Positions 48,501 through 64,000 of a stretch of 64,000 nt of DNA are shown here, piece by piece. Source of the DNA: Macrostomum hystrix (Eukaryota; Platyhelminthes; Macrostomidae); the NCBI GenBank assembly GCA_950097015.1, contig CATNEN010000034.1:2643501-2707500 (forward strand), read 5' to 3'. The notes under the pieces are model-generated. The model saw only the letters and a list, made by a program, of their open reading frames with translations, did no database searches and was not told the DNA's origin. Within the stretch, counting starts at the first letter, position 1; each line of letters begins with the position of its first letter. Both the position numbers and the translations under genes were made by a program.

Positions 48501-49157
48501 TACACCGGAACTGAAATTTGGTAGCTTTGAATCTTTGGTAGATTCTCGATGTCACAGACAGACCGAGGCTACATTAATTCGGGGCGCAGCCGCGGAGAGA
48601 AGGCTTGGGGGCTTGTTGTGCAATTTACGCCCTTGAGGGCCAATCTAAAACGCACAGTGAAATTGTACACTGCCTGACGATGAGAAAGTCAGGGCAGATG
48701 TACACACCTGTGTGAGTGTGTGCGTGCGTGCTCAGGAGTCAACGAAATGAGCATAATTGCTACCTCGCTGACTGCGGGTCTAGTGCCACCCAATTGTGTG
48801 CCATTGCCCGCAGCCTTACTGCAAAATATCATTATTGCTAATACTATATGACACCCAGATAGGATTCCTCACCTGCTGGTGCTGCGGTGCAGCCATGAGT
48901 GCGGGTGACTGCAGGGTCATCATCAGGCTGTTGCTAGAATCGTACGGGCCTCCAGTTGGCGGCCATTTGCCATTCCCAGTGAGCATCTGCTGCTGATGCT
49001 GGCGCAGGTACTGCAGCTGCTGCTGATGCTGCAGGTGCTGCTGGTGCAGCGGCAGCTGGGGATGCAGGTAGCGATCGCACGGCGCCGCTGAATCGGACGT
49101 CGAGTGACGCCGTCGACTCGGCCTCAATTGGCAGCAGGAGGACAGGCTGTTACCCAT
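45572..49157 (-). CDS. CCNY: cyclin Y, complete, 4 exons
   Basis: Exons 49157-48873, 48333-47918, 47420-47121 and 45869-45572 total 1299 nt (432 aa; human about 341), with all phases consistent. Cyclin Y activates CDK14/CDK16 at the plasma membrane. Evidence: MGNSLSSCC start (N-myristoylation plus Cys pair); HINDREP near HISDREN of vertebrates; [32 protein letters not shown]; then the cyclin box with [56 protein letters not shown] and [20 protein letters not shown]; the last exon opens [11 protein letters not shown]-rich N-terminal stretch and a Ser/Pro/Gly-rich C-terminus account for the extra length. RPRRSLSS near the end is a possible counterpart of the 14-3-3-binding site. Intron 3 holds a G-rich array; introns 1 and 2 hold SINEs. 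Confidence 0.95.
45905..47085. repeat. 15-bp G-rich minisatellite, CCNY intron 3
   Basis: About 78 copies of GGGTAGAGTTGGGTG/T with ATATTTG and GCTGG variants recurring in blocks. On the plus strand it is a continuous series of GGG/GGGG runs. It is a multiple of three and so open in several frames; none of them code. Confidence 0.94.
47565..47855 (-). mobile_element. SINE family 2, copy c, with a duplicated tRNA-like head
   Basis: In minus sense two successive heads carry GGGATTCGATTCCCGA and GGGGTTCGATTCCTGA (B boxes), followed by the shared core with CATCCAGCTGTTAAATGGGT. It lies in CCNY intron 2. Confidence 0.7.
48400..48525 (-). mobile_element. SINE family 2, fragment d
   Basis: The core AAATGGGAACCAGCATTAGC and CAGTCCATGGAC parts (5'-3' order differs by strand) match copy a; the head is missing. 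It lies in CCNY intron 1, next to SINE family 1 copy d. Confidence 0.5.
48560..48828 (+). mobile_element. SINE family 1, copy d (5' truncated)
   Basis: It starts inside the body (TTCGGGGCGCAGCCGCGGAG) and continues through CAGATGTACACACCTGTGTG to GCCCGCAGCCTTACTGCAAA. The head with the Pol III boxes is lost. It ends about 45 bases from the exon 1 donor of CCNY. Confidence 0.75.
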
Positions 49158-49439
49158 TTGAGGATCAAAGGATTAGGGAAGTGGAGGGAGAATACGAGGG
49201 CCGCCGATGGTACTAGTAATCAAGAGGATTGCACCGTGATCACGGCGTCGCCAATGCTGGCGGCTGAAGGCGGCGGCGGCGGCGGCGTCTGTAGCGGCAG
49301 CTGGAAAGCGGAGATGCTTCGATATTCATTGCGCTGTCGAATATAATGTGAAGCTAGTCCTGATTTAGTGAAAAGAGATGCGCTCGATAAAATAGGATAG
49401 GTGAAGCGTGTGGGGGAGTGAGAAGAAAAGCATCGGAGG

Positions 49440-51455
49440 GGTATTAGAGTGACTGATGGGGATTAGAAGAGTGACAGATGGGGTTAGAAGAGTGACAGAT
49501 GATGTTAGAAGAGTGACTGATGGGGGTTAGAAGAGTGACAGATGGGGTTAGAAGAGTGACAGATGATGTTAGAAGAGTGACATGATGTTAGACGAGTAGC
49601 TGATGGGGGTTAGAAGAGTGACAGATAATGTTAGAAGAGTGACTGATGGGGGTTAGAAGAGTGACAGATGGTGTTAGAAGAGTGACAGATGATGTTAGAA
49701 GAGTGACATGATGTTAGAAGAGTGACTGATGGGGGTTAGAAGAGTGACAGATGGGGTTAGAAGAGGGACAGATGGGGTTAGAAGAGTGACTGATGGGGGT
49801 TAGAAGAGTGACAGATGGGGTTAGAAGAGTGACAGATGGGGTTAGAAGAGTGACAGATGGGGTTAGAAGAGTGACAGATGGGGTTAGAAGAGTGACTGAT
49901 GGGGTTAGAAGAGTGACAGATGATGTTAGAAGAGTGACAGATGGGGTTAGAAGAGTGACAGATGGGGTTAGAAGAGTGACTGATGGGGTTAGAAGAGTGA
50001 CAGATGATGTTAGAAGAGTGACAGATGGGGTTAGAAGAGTGACAGATGGGGTTAGAAGAGTGACAGATGGGGTTAGAAGAGTGACAGATGATGTTAGAAG
50101 AGTGACAGATGGGGTTAGAAGAGTGACAGATGGGGTTAGAAGAGTGACTGATGGGGTTAGAAGAGTGACAGATGGGGTTAGAAGAGTGACAGATGGGGTT
50201 AGAAGAGTGACAGATGGGTTTAGAAGAGTGACTGATGGGGTTAGAAGAGTGACAGATGATGTTAGAAGAGTGACAGATGGGTTTAGAAGAGTGACAGATG
50301 ATGTTAGAAGAGTGACTGATGGGGTTAGAAGAGTGACTGATGGGGTTAGAAGAGTGACAGATGGGGTTAGAAGAGTGACAGATGGGGTTAGAAGGGGTTA
50401 GAAGAGTGACAGATGGGGTTAGAAGAGTGACAGATGGGGTTAGAAGAGTGACAGATGGGGTTAGAAGAGTGACAGATGGGGTTAGAAGAGTGACAGATGG
50501 GGTTAGAAGAGTGACAGATGGGGTTAGAAGAGTGACAGATGGGGTTAGAAGAGTGACTGATGGGGTTAGAAGAGTGACAGATGGGGTTAGAAGAGGGACA
50601 GATGGGGTTAGAAGAGTGACTGATGGGGTTAGAAGAGTGACAGATGATGTTAGAAGAGTGACAGATGGGGTTAGAAGAGTGACAGATGGGGTTAGAAGAG
50701 TGACAGATGATGTTAGAAGAGTGACTGATGGGTTTAGAAGAGTGACTGATGGGGTTAGAAGAGTGACTGATGGGGTTAGAAAGTGACAGATGGGGTTAGA
50801 AGAGTGACAGATGGGGTTAGAAGAGTGACTGATGGGGTTAGAAGAGTGACAGATGGGGTTAGAAGAGTGACTGATGGGGTTAGAAGAGTGACAGATGATG
50901 TTAGAAGAGTGACTGATGGGGGTTAGAAGAGTGACAGATGATGTTAGAAGAGTGACAGATGGGGTTAGAAGAGTGACTGATGGGGTTAGAAGAGTGACAG
51001 ATGGGGTTAGAAGAGGGACAGATGGGGTTAGAAGAGTGACTGATGGGGTTAGAAGAGTGACAGATGATGTTAGAAGAGTGACAGATGGGGTTAGAAGAGT
51101 GACAGATGGGGTTAGAAGAGTGACAGATGATGTTAGAAGAGTGACTGATGGGTTTAGAAGAGTGACTGATGGGGTTAGAAGAGTGACTGATGGGGTTAGA
51201 AGAGTGACAGATGGGGTTAGAAGAGTGACAGATGGGGTTAGAAGAGTGACTGATGGGGTTAGAAGAGTGACAGATGGGGTTAGAAGAGTGACTGATGGGG
51301 TTAGAAGAGTGACAGATGATGTTAGAAGAGTGACTGATGGGGGTTAGAAGAGTGACAGATGATGTTAGAAGAGTGACTGATGGGGGTTAGAAGAGTGACA
51401 GATGATGTTAGAAGAGTGACTGATGGGGTTAGAAGAGTGACAGATGGGGTTAGAA
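49440..51455. repeat. 21-bp telomere-like minisatellite upstream of CCNY
   Basis: About 95 copies of GATGGGGTTAGAAGAGTGAC, with GATGATG, CTGATGG and GGGTTTAG variants. The embedded GGGGTTAG resembles telomeric DNA but is a minisatellite unit. A marker variant (AGAGGGACAG) repeats at about 50591 and 51011, 420 bp (20 units) apart. Confidence 0.95.
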
Positions 51456-51459
51456 ACGG

Positions 51460-52215
51460 TTGTTTGAAAAGCAAAGGAGTTTCCTTTAATATAGATTCTG
51501 TGTTGTATATAAACAAGTTAGTAAGAATTTATTTTAAAGCATATGAAAATAATGCCATGATGTCACACTGAATTAGGTCATCTGGAATAAACACATTTAT
51601 TTTTCAGTCTTAAGTGAGTAACTTACATATGTTTTATGGTTAGACTTGGTCAAAATAAATGGCTAGGATATAACAAAACGAATGGAATATAAAAACTTGT
51701 TCAAGACTTGACAAAAGGAATCAGGAAAAATATTTTGCTGAATAATCTTGACATTTATTTGAATCAAAATACTATTTTTTCTATACATATCGGTTTCCAG
51801 AAAGTTTAGCGTAAACTGAAAGCATAAAAAATAAGTCCAATCACGTTGATTAGTAAACCAAATCTTCACAAGAAAGTTTCTTGCCAAGTAGCTTGAAACA
51901 ATAATTTATATTGCAAATAGGCTTTTCGATACATGTAGGCAGAATCCACAACTTGCCAAATTTAGGCCATGGCAACAACTACGGGAATTAAACTGTACAT
52001 GTAAGTGTACATAATAAATTTTAAAATATCCAAATAGGCTTAATGTTAAAAATTGACTGACAGATCAAGCTAAACAATATGACGAAATGGTTTGTTCCGA
52101 AATTTATTTTTATATGCGTGGCGATATGAAATTGTCAAATTTGCCAGTTATCTAAATTTGGAGATCATCTAAATAGCTCGGATACTTTTGGTAGTTTTAT
52201 TTATATATTGTAATC
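51460..52215. other. AT-rich spacer downstream of USP8, no gene seen
   Basis: A lone TTTTCGATACATGTAGGC at about 51925 resembles one unit of the DEPDC5 intron 6 array. Otherwise nothing recognisable. Confidence 0.35.
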
Positions 52216-52221
52216 ACCTTC

Positions 52222-52705
52222 ACTAAGAAAGTGGAAGATTTCATTCGGAAAGTGGACGATTTCATTCAGAAAGTCGACGATTTCATTCAGAAAGTCGACG
52301 ATTTCATTAGGAAAGTCGACGATTTCATTCTGAAAGTCGACGATTTCATTCTGAAAGTTGACGATTTCATTCTGAAAGTCGACGATTTCATTCTGAAAGT
52401 CGACGATTTCATTCGGAAAGTCGACGATTTCATTCTGAAAGTCAATGATTTCATTCAGAAAGTCGACGATTTCATTCGGAAAGTCGACGATTTCATTCTG
52501 AAAGTCAATGATTTCATTCAGAAATTCGACGATTTCATTCGGAAAGTCGATGATTTCATTCAGAAATTCGACGATTTCATTCGGAAAGTCGATGATTTCA
52601 TTCAGAAATTCGACGATTTCATTCAGAAATTCGACCATTTCATTCAGAAATTCGACGATTTCATTCGGAAAGTCGACGATTTCATTCTGAAAGTCGACGA
52701 TTCAG
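52222..52705. repeat. 21-bp minisatellite downstream of USP8
   Basis: About 23 copies of GAAAGTCGACGATTTCATTC with a variable last base and GTCAATG/TTCGACG variants. Confidence 0.94.
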
Positions 52706-52890
52706 TTTGAAAAGACAGGGGTGCCAGTGGTACGAGCGTATACTTAAATTAGAAAATTACGGTGTCTCAAATGTACCGTTTTTTAATTCTGCCAAAGGCC
52801 TTTACAGTAAATAGAATTGACAATATATAAGTTATTTATAGACAATGAACAAGCGTAAATTAATTGAAATCTGTCCGGCAGTCGGCGGCA

Positions 52891-58952
<6,062 letters not shown>

Positions 58953-58964
58953 TGCCGTTGCTGA

Positions 58965-59842
58965 GGGATATTTATAAAACATTTCTAAACATGTTTTATC
59001 ATATGTTGCACAGATGAAGATAATTGTAGTAGAAAAAAACATAGGAAAAGAACCAAATGTGGACTATATAATTTTTATATTTCTTAATAATACTATTGTG
59101 ATAGTGTTTGTTTATTGTAGCCGTATAATTCTTGTAAATTCTTTCTTTCTAGCCTTTTTATTATAACAATACAGTTATATTTTTCTTTACTAGAGTAGGC
59201 TGCTTTATAATATTTACTTATTATTTATAATATAATTCTACTAACATTACTTTTCTTCCAAACCAGACTTGCATTTTTCAGCAATAGTAATTAAACAATA
59301 ATTTTCCATTTTCTGATAGTACTTTACCCTACCCTTTACCCTAATCAGGACTAAAAATTTGGATAGTAACAAGATTTGCCTATGGCCATGTTAAGCTATG
59401 CCTTACATGTGCAATACCTTATACCATTGTCACCTAATGTAACAATAAGTAATTAAATTATGCTGTCAAGTATTATAGATCACATAATAAAACACTGTAT
59501 CACAGGTATGCCAAGTAGACTATAAAAATATAACAAAAAACATATTGGAATTTTGTAATAGTCAACTTTTGTGTACTATAAGATTTGACAATCCTCTTGT
59601 TTTGCATGTTTAATCACTTTATGAAAGATAACAACATTCTTAGCTACTACAGGTAAAGTTGTAGGTGAAGGTAGCTGCTATTTTAGTTCTTGACGTTGTG
59701 AAGTTTCGACCTTGTGAAAATTCGAGCTTGTGAAGTCTCTTGCTAAAACTTTCGACGTTGTGAAATTTCGAGCTTATGGAGTTTCGACTGTATGAAAAAA
59801 TTGCTTTTCGGTGTTGTGAAATTTGGAGCTTGTGATAGCACC
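58965..59842. other. AT-rich upstream region of USP8
   Basis: Presumed promoter side of USP8. Short TTCGACGTTGTGAAATT-like repeats lie at 59695-59830. No gene seen. Confidence 0.35.
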
Positions 59843-59844
59843 CC

Positions 59845-60790
59845 GACTACTATGCCATCTGAGTAGACTACTATGCCATCTGAGTAGACTACTATGCCAT
59901 CTGAGTAGACTACTATGCCATCTGAGTAGACTACTATGCCATCTGAGTAGACTACTAAGCCATCTGAGTAGACTACTATGCCATCTGAGTAGACTACTAT
60001 GCCATCTGAGTAGACTACTATGCCATCTGAGTAGACTACTAAGCCATCTGAGTAGCCTACTATGCCATCTGAGTAGACTACTAAGCCATCTGAGTAGACT
60101 ACTATGCCATCTGAGTAGACTACTATGCCATCTGAGTAGACTACTATGCCATCTGAGTAGACTACTATGCCATCTGAGTAGACTACTAAGCCATCTGAGT
60201 AGACTACTATGCCATCTGAGTAGACTACTAAGCCATCTGAGTAGACTACTATACCATCTGAGTAGACTACTATGCCATCTGAGTAGACTACTAAGCCATC
60301 TGAGTAGACTACTATGCCATCTGAGTAGACTACTAAGCCATCTGAGTAGACTACTAAGCCATCTGAGTAGACTACTAAGCCATCTGAGTAGACTACTATG
60401 CCATCTGAGTAGACTACTATGCCATCTGAGTAGACTACTATGCCATCTGAGTAGACTACTAAGCCATCTGAGTAGACTACTATGCCATCTGAGTAGACTA
60501 CTATGTAATCTGAGTAGACTACTATGACATCTGAGTAGACTACTATGCCATCTGAGTAGACTACTAAGCCATCTGAGTAGACTACTATGCCATCTGAGTA
60601 GACTACTAAGCCATCTGAGTAGACTACTAAGCCATCTGAGTAGACTACTAAGCCATCTGAGTAGACTACTATGCCATCTGAGTAGACTACTATGCCATCT
60701 GAGTAGACTACTATGCCATCTGAGTAGACTACTATGCCATCTGAGTAGACTACTATGCCATCTGAGTAGACTACTATGACATCTGAGTGG
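59845..60790. repeat. 21-bp minisatellite upstream of USP8
   Basis: About 45 copies of TACTATGCCATCTGAGTAGA with a frequent TAAGCC variant. The order of the two variants repeats in long runs. The long open frames on both strands are artefacts of the 21-bp period. Confidence 0.95.
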
Positions 60791-61195
60791 CTTGTTGGTG
60801 TTTGGTTGTTAGCTAGTATATATATTTTACAGTAGCTAAAAACCAAAGCTAGCTAGTTACTGTATATATTTTCTACTATGAAGAAGAAATTGAAACTGCC
60901 ATTATGCTAAGTGCTCTATAGTTCACTTGTTGTATCTTTACAGAGTATATTTACATAAAAGAATATCACATGTTTCTTTATACTTAGAATTGCTGCTCTA
61001 GCCTATTGGTAGATAATGAAGTGACTAATCTTTTGTAGGGCCTTTAAGTTAGTATACACTTGTATTATGAACTGACAAAGGACAATAAGAGTTTTGGCAA
61101 AATGTCATTTAAATTTTTTTTTATAAATAAAGTGACTAGGATCCATAAAATCTATTTAAACTAAATACATGAACTAGAGCATTGTCCTAGATTTT

Positions 61196-62185
61196 ATAAG
61201 GGTAAGCCAAAAGTTTCCAGAATTTTTTTCAGCTAGATCTTCATACAACTTTTGTTTGTGGTAAACCTCAAGTGGTAGTCATCCACTAGTATGCTTGCAT
61301 GCATGCTTCTTTCTCTTTTACTCAGAATCAGCACATCTCTTCAGCTCTGTTTAAATAGCCACTATAGTAATAATTGAGCAATTCTGCTCAACTACTTTAA
61401 TGCTGGAAGAAATTCAGCCAAGGCACAATGCAAGCTGTCAAGGCTGATGGGTCATCATGCCCCCTCTAAGTCTACGGTGTATGAATGGTTCTCTTGCTTT
61501 GCAGAGGAGGACTGGAACCTAGCCGACAAACCAAGGTCAGGTCGGCCCCCCACTGCCAATCAAAGGTGCCGTTCTCCATGCCCTAGAGGACAACCTGGAG
61601 TACAGTGTGCGCAAGTTGTCAGCCACAACTGGAGTGCCCTACAGCACAGTTTGATGGAGCCTGCATGATGCAGGCAAGGTTCCAAAGAAGCCGACTCTGG
61701 TACTCCATGAGCTGACCCCCCAGCAGATGGGCATTCGGGTTGAGATGGCAACTTTGAACCTACTCCAGGCTCACTCGCCATATTTCCTAAAGCCCATCAT
61801 TGCGCAGGATGAGAAATGGGTCTCATATGAACATCCTATTGCATTGGCAGTCTAGGTCAATGCTGATTAAGAGCCATCAATCTGCTCCAGGCAAGACCCC
61901 ACTGTGGGAAAGAGCTCTTGTCCTTCTGGTTCTGCTCATTGGGCCCCATCTTCTGGGAGCTCATCCCGCATGGTGTGGTTGTCACTGCTGCTGTCATCTG
62001 CAAAGGACTGGAGCAATTTGCCCACTGGCTGCAATCAAAACTTTCAAAAATTGTATAGCTTCAAACAAAATCCAAACAAACATTCAAACAAATTTCAGCA
62101 CTTTTTAAAATATATATTTCTTCATGAGCTTCTAAGAGCCCAATTGTCTCAAAAAATATTGGACAATAGTTTTGTTTCAATATAA
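61196..62185 (+). pseudogene. decayed mariner-type DNA transposon
   Basis: Shifted plus-strand frames at 61380-61850 give SKSTVYEWFSCFAEEDWNL and DKPRSGRPPTAN (mariner-type HTH and linker), then YSVRKLSATTGVPYSTV and QDEKWVSYEHP (catalytic-domain motif). Several frameshifts separate them, so no intact transposase remains. The ends GCCAAAAGTTTCCAGAATTT (about 61207) and, inverted, CTCAAAAAATATTGGACAAT (about 62148) match imperfectly as terminal inverted repeats, giving about 0.98 kb, slightly shorter than a full mariner. Confidence 0.7.
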
Positions 62186-63688
62186 AATATATGAGTGCCT
62201 TGAACAAGAGCAAAATTTGAACTAAAAAAGGAATGCTTTTGGTCTCGCCTTGCTAACCAAGAAGAAAATTTAAACTCTTATTTAGAACCAACTTTTACAA
62301 GAATACTCAGGTTAACTTTTGTTTAAATGCCATAGAATTTACATTGACCAATGGGACAGACTACCATATGAATAGCCACTATCTAGAAATTTATAATAAA
62401 AATTCTTAATGTACATTGGTGTGCAAAAGCACTTTTTGGCATGTGTCAGTGTGCAAATGAAAATTTTCCCTTCTTCATTCTGGCGTGCACCCAGCATGAT
62501 CCGGACTATGGTAGTATAAGTATAATGCCGGTGTATGACTAAAAGATCAGCTGATTTGTAAGTTATCTGAGTAATTTGAAAATATTTGTATATGTATACC
62601 TTTTTCTGTGCAAATAAAAGGAAAGGTCAACTTGCTGCTCAAATATATAACAGGCTGTCTATGATATCATTCTAATAGCAAGTTGCTTTCATACCACTGT
62701 ATGATCATGGTAGATACTTTAATTTTGTGGAAAATAAAAGTCATTGCAGACAAATTTGTTTCATAGCAAGCAACTTTGTTTTTTATTGTCCTTATGGCAA
62801 ACAAGTTTGAACAAAGCTTCTTTTAAAGACAAGTTAACAGCAGACAAAATAGTTGCAGATAAAAAGACCGGAAACCCTTAAGATGCATCATATTATTTGA
62901 ATAAATAATAATACAAAACAACAGCCATAATTAAAAAAATTAGAATTGAGAATATTGCAGATAACTGCAGAAAACAGCACTAGGCCCCTATCATCACACT
63001 CACAGGAGTTAAAGAAAAGACAAAAATATAGCCATAAGTAAATAACATTATAATGCCAATTTTTATTTTTAGCACTAGCTGTAGTATATAATCTCACAAT
63101 CTGTATTTTGATTAAAACTTCGAAGCTTAGACAGTGTTTACTTAGACGTTTAATTGGATTATGATTGAAAATATTAATAATCAATATCCATAAAAAGCCA
63201 TAATGAGCATTGAGCATGCTGCTGCATGATGAGTAGGAGAGGAGGAGGGGGCAAAGCTTTTCTGTACGATATGCTCATAGGTCACATGCCTAACAGTCCT
63301 AACTTGCTGATCTGATAACAATAAAAATATTATTCAATCCACCCATCGAATTGGATGGTCTACAGATATGGGAATGTAGCCTGGGAATTGAGTATAATTC
63401 CGGTAAAATCATACGCTTAAATTTGCGCGCGATTCTCTGAAATGAAAATATAAAACGAAGGTTTTTAATCGCAAAGCGTTATGTATAAACTGTATGCCAT
63501 TTAGCTAATAACTGCAAAGAAGTGCTGCTGCTTTGCGGTGAAGCACATTTTAGCATCAAAATACATCGGTGGTAATAATGTATGGTGCATAAACGAAAAA
63601 TGCCTCTACCAAACAATTTACTTTCTCGCATAAGAAAAGTTTTATAAATTAAATAGCTAAGAAAACTCTCCACTTCGATCCTTGCATT
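62186..63688. other. AT-rich DNA, no gene supported
   Basis: Only short open frames of AT-rich composition occur. No tandem array of note. Confidence 0.35.
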
Positions 63689-63817
63689 ATGTCAAGCGGC
63701 GAGTTCGATTATCAGGAATATTCACTTTCCTTTTTATGTCGTTCATTCCATAGAGTTTGTTATTCGCATGCTCTGTGTGTAGATGGTAGAATCTGCTGCC
63801 TCAAAGGGCGTCTGATC
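63689..63817 (+). CDS. possible first exon of a plus-strand gene
   Basis: ATG at 63689 opens 43 sense codons (MSSGEFDYQEYSLSFLCRSF, then a Cys-rich part with GRICCLKGRLI) that end exactly at a strong donor GTAAGTAAG. I recognise no family and there is no downstream exon inside the window, so this may be chance. Confidence 0.2.
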
Positions 63818-63827
63818 GTAAGTAAGC

Positions 63828-63900
63828 ACTCATATCTGCATCAAGGACTACTAAAGTAGAGCTAAAGCTAAGTACTTAGTGGTCCTTGATCAGCATGAGT
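63828..63900 (+). ncRNA. precursor-miRNA-like hairpin
   Basis: The arms ATCAAGGACTACTAAAGTA (left) and TACTTAGTGGTCCTTGAT (right) pair with one wobble and one bulge. Outside them CTG/CAG and ACTCAT/ATGAGT continue the stem after a small internal loop. This gives about 27 pairs around a loop of about 13 nt, in 73 nt overall. Size and shape fit a pre-miRNA; I do not recognise the mature sequence. Transcription could be from either strand. Confidence 0.4.
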
Positions 63901-64000
63901 ATACGATATTTGCATGATGTATATTTTCATAAATTATTCACAGATGTTGTGCTTAAAAAACATAATATGCATGAGAGTATTTTGGCCGTATTTTGAATAT

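Noticed and set aside
59743-60846. Tyr/Ser/Asp/Gly and Leu/Cys/His/Ser repeat frames upstream of USP8
   Set aside because: They come from the 21-bp minisatellite and are open on both strands for that reason.

Overview
The window is animal nuclear DNA. Every confident gene is a spliced metazoan gene with GT-AG introns: HYDIN, DEPDC5, a class A GPCR, CCNY and USP8. Polyglutamine and polyalanine tracts are common in the exons, tRNA-derived SINEs and a decayed mariner element are present, and a very large share of the sequence is minisatellite. Short 5' leaders immediately preceded by pyrimidine-AG sites hint at spliced-leader trans-splicing. Together with the repeat load this fits a free-living flatworm (Macrostomum-like) or another trans-splicing invertebrate. 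The species cannot be proved from the sequence alone.

All eight protein genes I can support lie on the minus strand. From right to left, which is the direction of transcription, they are: USP8 (58952-52891, 8 exons, 1037 aa, complete); CCNY, cyclin Y (49157-45572, 4 exons, 432 aa, complete); a small single-TM protein (41965-41684); a rhodopsin-like GPCR with an in-frame TAG in TM3 (30806-28954); a two-exon protein with a threefold short motif (26452-24125); a single-exon acidic nuclear-type protein (20237-19686); DEPDC5, the GATOR1 subunit (17509-5370, 11 exons, 1853 aa, complete); and the first exons of HYDIN (3331-612), which runs off the left edge. I derived the exon joins by hand from splice sites, phase and homology. 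For DEPDC5, CCNY and USP8 all phases agree and the summed lengths divide by three.

The rest is dominated by more than 30 tandem arrays with units of 12-54 bp. Almost every intron of DEPDC5 and USP8 holds its own array with a unit not shared with its neighbours. Large arrays also fill intergenic space: 22 bp at 18-19.4 kb, a pyrimidine-rich 30-mer at 31.5-32.3 kb, 24 bp at 34.4-35.6 kb, 12/18 bp at 36.3-37.6 kb, 54 bp with an E-box at 38.2-40.1 kb, 17 bp at 40.5-41.6 kb, 46 bp with an RFX X-box at 44.8-45.4 kb, telomere-like 21 bp at 49.4-51.5 kb, and 21 bp at 59.8-60.8 kb. Several show higher-order duplications of some 270-420 bp.

Two SINE families occur in several copies (48, 21910, 29971, 48560; and 27528, 30331, 47565, 48400). 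A dead mariner lies at 61.2-62.2 kb, and a 73-nt precursor-miRNA-like hairpin lies at 63828-63900. The genes serve separate pathways (mTORC1 control, endosomal deubiquitination, CDK14/16 activation at membranes, motile cilia). I see no functional cluster beyond their shared orientation.
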